From Mesostigma viride (lineage: Eukaryota > Streptophyta > Mesostigmatophyceae > Mesostigmatales > Mesostigmataceae): 40,500 nt of DNA. Under the pieces are notes generated by a model. That model was given only the letters and a program-made list of their open reading frames with translations. It was not told the DNA's origin and ran no database searches. The position numbers and the translations under genes were made by a program. The stretch is taken from positions 915,501 through 956,000 of the forward strand of contig RPFO01000219.1 of assembly GCA_009746045.1 (NCBI GenBank), given 5' to 3'. Shown here one piece after another: positions 38,503 to 40,500 of this stretch (the first letter of the stretch is position 1; every line of letters begins with the position of its first letter).

Positions 38503-38676
38503 ATGGATTATCTCAAAGACCCTAGGATAGTCGCAAACCCCTTAAATAGGCAGATACTGATCTTCGATACGCCAAACCTAGCAGATGATGGCAGGGCCTC
38601 GCTTTTGCCAGCAAAACAAGGGCCGGTTCTGGTTGGGAAGTTTCAATATCCACTGCCACAACACTCCAAAAAATAG
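38503..38676 (+). CDS. Small protein of unknown function
   Basis: 57 residues starting MDYLKDPRIVANPLNRQIL, with IFDTPNLADDGRASLLPA and VLVGKFQYPLPQHSKK. Charged at both ends, with one hydrophobic beta-like segment. It is preceded by the AAAAATCTC motif and followed 25 bp later by the lectin-like gene. No family recognised; the clean position between two virion genes is the main reason to call it. Confidence 0.5.
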   Translation: MDYLKDPRIVANPLNRQILIFDTPNLADDGRASLLPAKQGPVLVGKFQYPLPQHSKK

Positions 38677-38701
38677 TGTCATGATAGTGTAGATTAGGGC
38701 G

Positions 38702-39535
38702 ATGTTGTTTGATTACGGAATTTGTCCATCACTCATGCGGAAGAGGCGTTACGCCTCAAAAACATACGACCCGTCCACAGACCCTACTCTGTTTGCTTGG
38801 TACGACCCGTCTGACAGGAACACGCTTTACCTAAATAGCGACGGGACTGGCACGCCGGAAATTGGAGACAGGGTCGGAATGATGAGAAACAAGAAACAGG
38901 ACGCGTATCACTTAATCCAGACGGTCACGCCTAAACGACCAGAGTTCGTCAGCAAGTCCGGATCTGCCGCGGACTCTTGGCTCAAGTACACCAACTCGCT
39001 TCACACACACCTTTTAGCCGAGAGTCAGACCGTTTGGAACAGACCCAACGTGACAGGCGTTTTCGTCGCCAAACAACTCTCTCCATTCACGTATCCCGCA
39101 GCGAATCAGAATCACGCTGGTTATATGCTTGGAGGTGGAGCGCGTTGTCTTTACAACAACAACAACAACAACATCGACACCAACGCTTGCCTGTGGTTCC
39201 CAAAAGCCAGCACATATGAAAGATCTTGCACGACTGGCGAGTTCTTTGATGGGCTGCCGCACGTGTTTGCTATGTCTAACAAAACAACCCCGACGCCTCC
39301 GGAATTGTTGACAAGATTCGACGGTCGTCCAGGAGTCTTTCTTTCCGGGACACTGGGGCCTGCAACATCCGGAACATTGGACGTCGGAGCCAGACGAACT
39401 GAGATTACCAACGCGTTTGAGGGATGGATTGGGGAGCTCCTCATCTACGACACAGCCAAAACGGACGCCGAGTTGGAGCTGATCCGCGGGTACCTCGTGG
39501 CCAAGTGGGGCACTCCTGCAACACCGCCCCCATAG
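38702..39535 (+). CDS. Lectin-like (LamG/concanavalin fold) virion attachment protein
   Basis: 277 residues. After a basic N-terminus (MRKRRYASKTYDPSTDP) come LFAWYDPSDRNTLYLNSDG, GDRVGMMRNKKQDAYHLIQT, RPEFVSKSGSAADSW, GVFVAKQLSPFTY and the closing GWIGELLIYDTAKTDAELEL with IRGYLVAKWG. The 'WYD..D..tl......VG...NK' opening and 'gxigElliYd..ltdaEl..i..YL..KWG' end are the usual signature of LamG-like domains in phage and viral tail or fibre proteins. Such folds bind glycans, so a role in attachment to the host or to a helper virus is likely. An Asn-rich stretch (YNNNNNNID) comes from a CAA/AAC microsatellite at 39154-39175. Confidence 0.72.
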   Translation: MLFDYGICPSLMRKRRYASKTYDPSTDPTLFAWYDPSDRNTLYLNSDGTGTPEIGDRVGMMRNKKQDAYHLIQTVTPKRPEFVSKSGSAADSWLKYTNSLHTHLLAESQTVWNRPNVTGVFVAKQLSPFTYPAANQNHAGYMLGGGARCLYNNNNNNIDTNACLWFPKASTYERSCTTGEFFDGLPHVFAMSNKTTPTPPELLTRFDGRPGVFLSGTLGPATSGTLDVGARRTEITNAFEGWIGELLIYDTAKTDAELELIRGYLVAKWGTPATPPP

Positions 39536-39558
39536 ACATAGGATGCAAGACAAGAACT

Positions 39559-39567
39559 AAATATCTC
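39559..39567 (+). promoter_or_regulatory. Candidate late promoter motif before the 168-residue gene
   Basis: AAATATCTC, 21 nt upstream of the ATG at 39589, in an AT-rich 53-bp intergenic gap that also holds CTATATATCACAATAAAGC. Confidence 0.45.
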
Positions 39568-39588
39568 TTCTATATATCACAATAAAGC

Positions 39589-40095
39589 ATGGAGTATCCC
39601 ACTTTTTATCAGATTTTACTAGACAGCAACAAGGCACTCTCCTTTGACGCCACAACGAGACGGGCAGAATTTGTCATCAAGCCAGACCCGAGAGCCCCCA
39701 TCATCGACGAGGACTGGCGAGGAGGTGGGCATGCAGCCTATCTAGTTAACATCCAGGGAGCAGCGGGGAAGAGTATACTTGGCGTGACATCGCCTAACTT
39801 TCGAGGGGCCGAGAACAATTTGGATGAGCACGCAGTGCTTTTTTCAGAATTTTGCTCTGGTGGGGCTGTAGCTACGACTTACACATGCGTCAACGATCAC
39901 AATTATATGAACCTGACTGATCCATATCTGTTTCGGAATGGTGGTCGTTTATCTTTAAGCCTCGTGCACCTCGACAGGGCTGCTGGTGATGATTCTTACA
40001 CGGTCCCAACGGCTGTGGCGAAATTCGTTGTAATTTTGCGTTTCGAGAAAGTCCGAGGGCTAGAGAAAAAAAAATGTTCCTGCCATGGCAAGTAA
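39589..40095 (+). CDS. Protein of unknown function, probably virion-associated
   Basis: 168 residues: MEYPTFYQILLDSNKALSFD, RRAEFVIKPDPRAPIIDEDW, GGGHAAYLVNIQGAAGKSIL, VLFSEFCSGGAVATTYTC, GGRLSLSLVHLDRAA and AKFVVILRFEKVRG. Beta-rich, a single compact domain, with a Cys/Lys C-terminus (EKKKCSCHGK). It has its own AAATATCTC motif. By composition and position it looks like a small structural protein. Its end depends on a run of nine A at 40066-40074, where an indel would change the last residues. Confidence 0.55.
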   Translation: MEYPTFYQILLDSNKALSFDATTRRAEFVIKPDPRAPIIDEDWRGGGHAAYLVNIQGAAGKSILGVTSPNFRGAENNLDEHAVLFSEFCSGGAVATTYTCVNDHNYMNLTDPYLFRNGGRLSLSLVHLDRAAGDDSYTVPTAVAKFVVILRFEKVRGLEKKKCSCHGK

Positions 40096-40288
40096 TTTCT
40101 ATGAATTATATATGGGTGGTTGCTTCGGAAAATTCACTCTCGTGGACACTCTAGAATCTTCGTTCAGGCGCTTGACAAGTGACCCAGTTGATTACTCGCA
40201 CGCTTACGAGTCTTTTTACCTAAATTCACGTCCCAGAACTCGCCACGTGGTAGAGGCCACCTTAGACTTGCATCGCTCCGAAATTTAG
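40085..40288 (+). CDS. Possible small overlapping gene
   Basis: 67 residues (MASNFYELYMGGCFGKF, VDTLESSFRRLTSDPVDYSH, HVVEATLDLHRSEI). Its ATG overlaps the last 11 bases of the preceding gene. If the A9 run upstream is miscounted, this frame could instead extend the preceding protein. No family recognised. Confidence 0.35.
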   Translation: MASNFYELYMGGCFGKFTLVDTLESSFRRLTSDPVDYSHAYESFYLNSRPRTRHVVEATLDLHRSEI

Positions 40289-40500
40289 CCAAGTTCGACA
40301 CTTGTACAAGTCCAGCCACCTTCGCGTCCTGTCCAGGCCGTGCCAGCAGACGTAACGGACCTTGGCACATTGTGCACAAATAGGCAAAAACACGTGCAAG
40401 TCACGCATCTCACGTTGCCAAGCTCTCTGCCGGTAGCCATGGCTTCCCGAAACGCAGGGCCTTGCGAGAAAGCGTTGGCAATGCTTGGAAAAATCCTCGA
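40289..40500. other. End of window, no gene seen
   Basis: No convincing coding frame and no copy of the left-edge hairpin. It may be the start of another viral gene, the non-coding right end of the provirus, or host DNA. Confidence 0.4.

Larger units (their letters stand above)
24816..40500. mobile_element. Integrated Polinton-like virus (provirus); right end not identified
   Basis: Compact, nearly intronless gene block in two divergent arms: minus strand 24955-31768 (replication, integration, packaging) and plus strand 31793-40288 (virion proteins). The hallmark set is present: double-jelly-roll major capsid protein, FtsK/HerA-type packaging ATPase, minor virion protein, primase-helicase and tyrosine recombinase. 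No protein-primed DNA polymerase and no adenain-type protease is visible, which separates it from true Polintons/Mavericks and fits the Polinton-like virus group. Terminal inverted repeats could not be defined: the hairpin array on the left has no counterpart in the last 200 bases, so the right end probably lies outside the window. Confidence 0.88.

Noticed and set aside
40289-40500. Right terminal repeat of the provirus
   Set aside because: I compared it by eye with the left-edge hairpin and the interval 24806-24955 and found no match on either strand.

Overview
This is eukaryotic nuclear DNA, probably from a unicellular alga or related protist. The signs are a gene split by GT-AG introns, abundant micro- and minisatellites, several non-LTR retrotransposon remnants and a short interstitial array of CCCTAAA telomere-type repeats. 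The exact lineage cannot be read from the sequence. I suspect a green or otherwise photosynthetic protist, but only weakly.

Region 1 (about 1-13,420): after a gene-free stretch holding a 606-bp segment bounded by 33-nt inverted repeats, one host gene for an ankyrin-repeat protein runs from 2240 to 13420 on the + strand. Its exons are short. Its large introns are packed with tandem repeats, and several introns also contain decayed copies ('echoes') of the neighbouring exon edge with its splice site.

Region 2 (about 13,420-23,990): a retroelement graveyard. It holds several 5'-truncated LINE ORF2 tails, one with a (CATC)n tract of about 580 bp inside its 3' UTR. Two longer elements encode only an ORF1-like protein followed by a shared 3' UTR, and one of these is framed by a 10-bp target-site duplication. 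A 5'-truncated fragment with a restriction-like endonuclease signature is nested in the second copy between 12-bp duplications. Most of these elements end in a related short stem-loop followed by an AATT-rich microsatellite.

Region 3 (about 24,090 to past 40,288): an integrated Polinton-like virus (PLV). Its left edge lies next to an array of seven 55-nt hairpins. The left arm (- strand) carries a primase-polymerase/SF2 helicase, a tyrosine recombinase, a small AT-hook protein, a packaging ATPase and a coiled-coil/AT-hook protein. The right arm (+ strand) carries virion genes: a 1092-residue protein with a lectin-like domain, a basic C2H2 zinc-finger protein, a minor virion protein in two frames, a small amphipathic protein, the double-jelly-roll major capsid protein, a second lectin-like protein and small unknowns. 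The arms diverge from a 24-bp gap. Left-arm genes have TATA boxes, while right-arm genes share an AAAATCTC-like motif, suggesting early and late promoter classes. Several left-arm genes and the minor virion gene each lack single bases, mostly in homopolymers. Either the assembly has homopolymer undercalls or the provirus has begun to decay.
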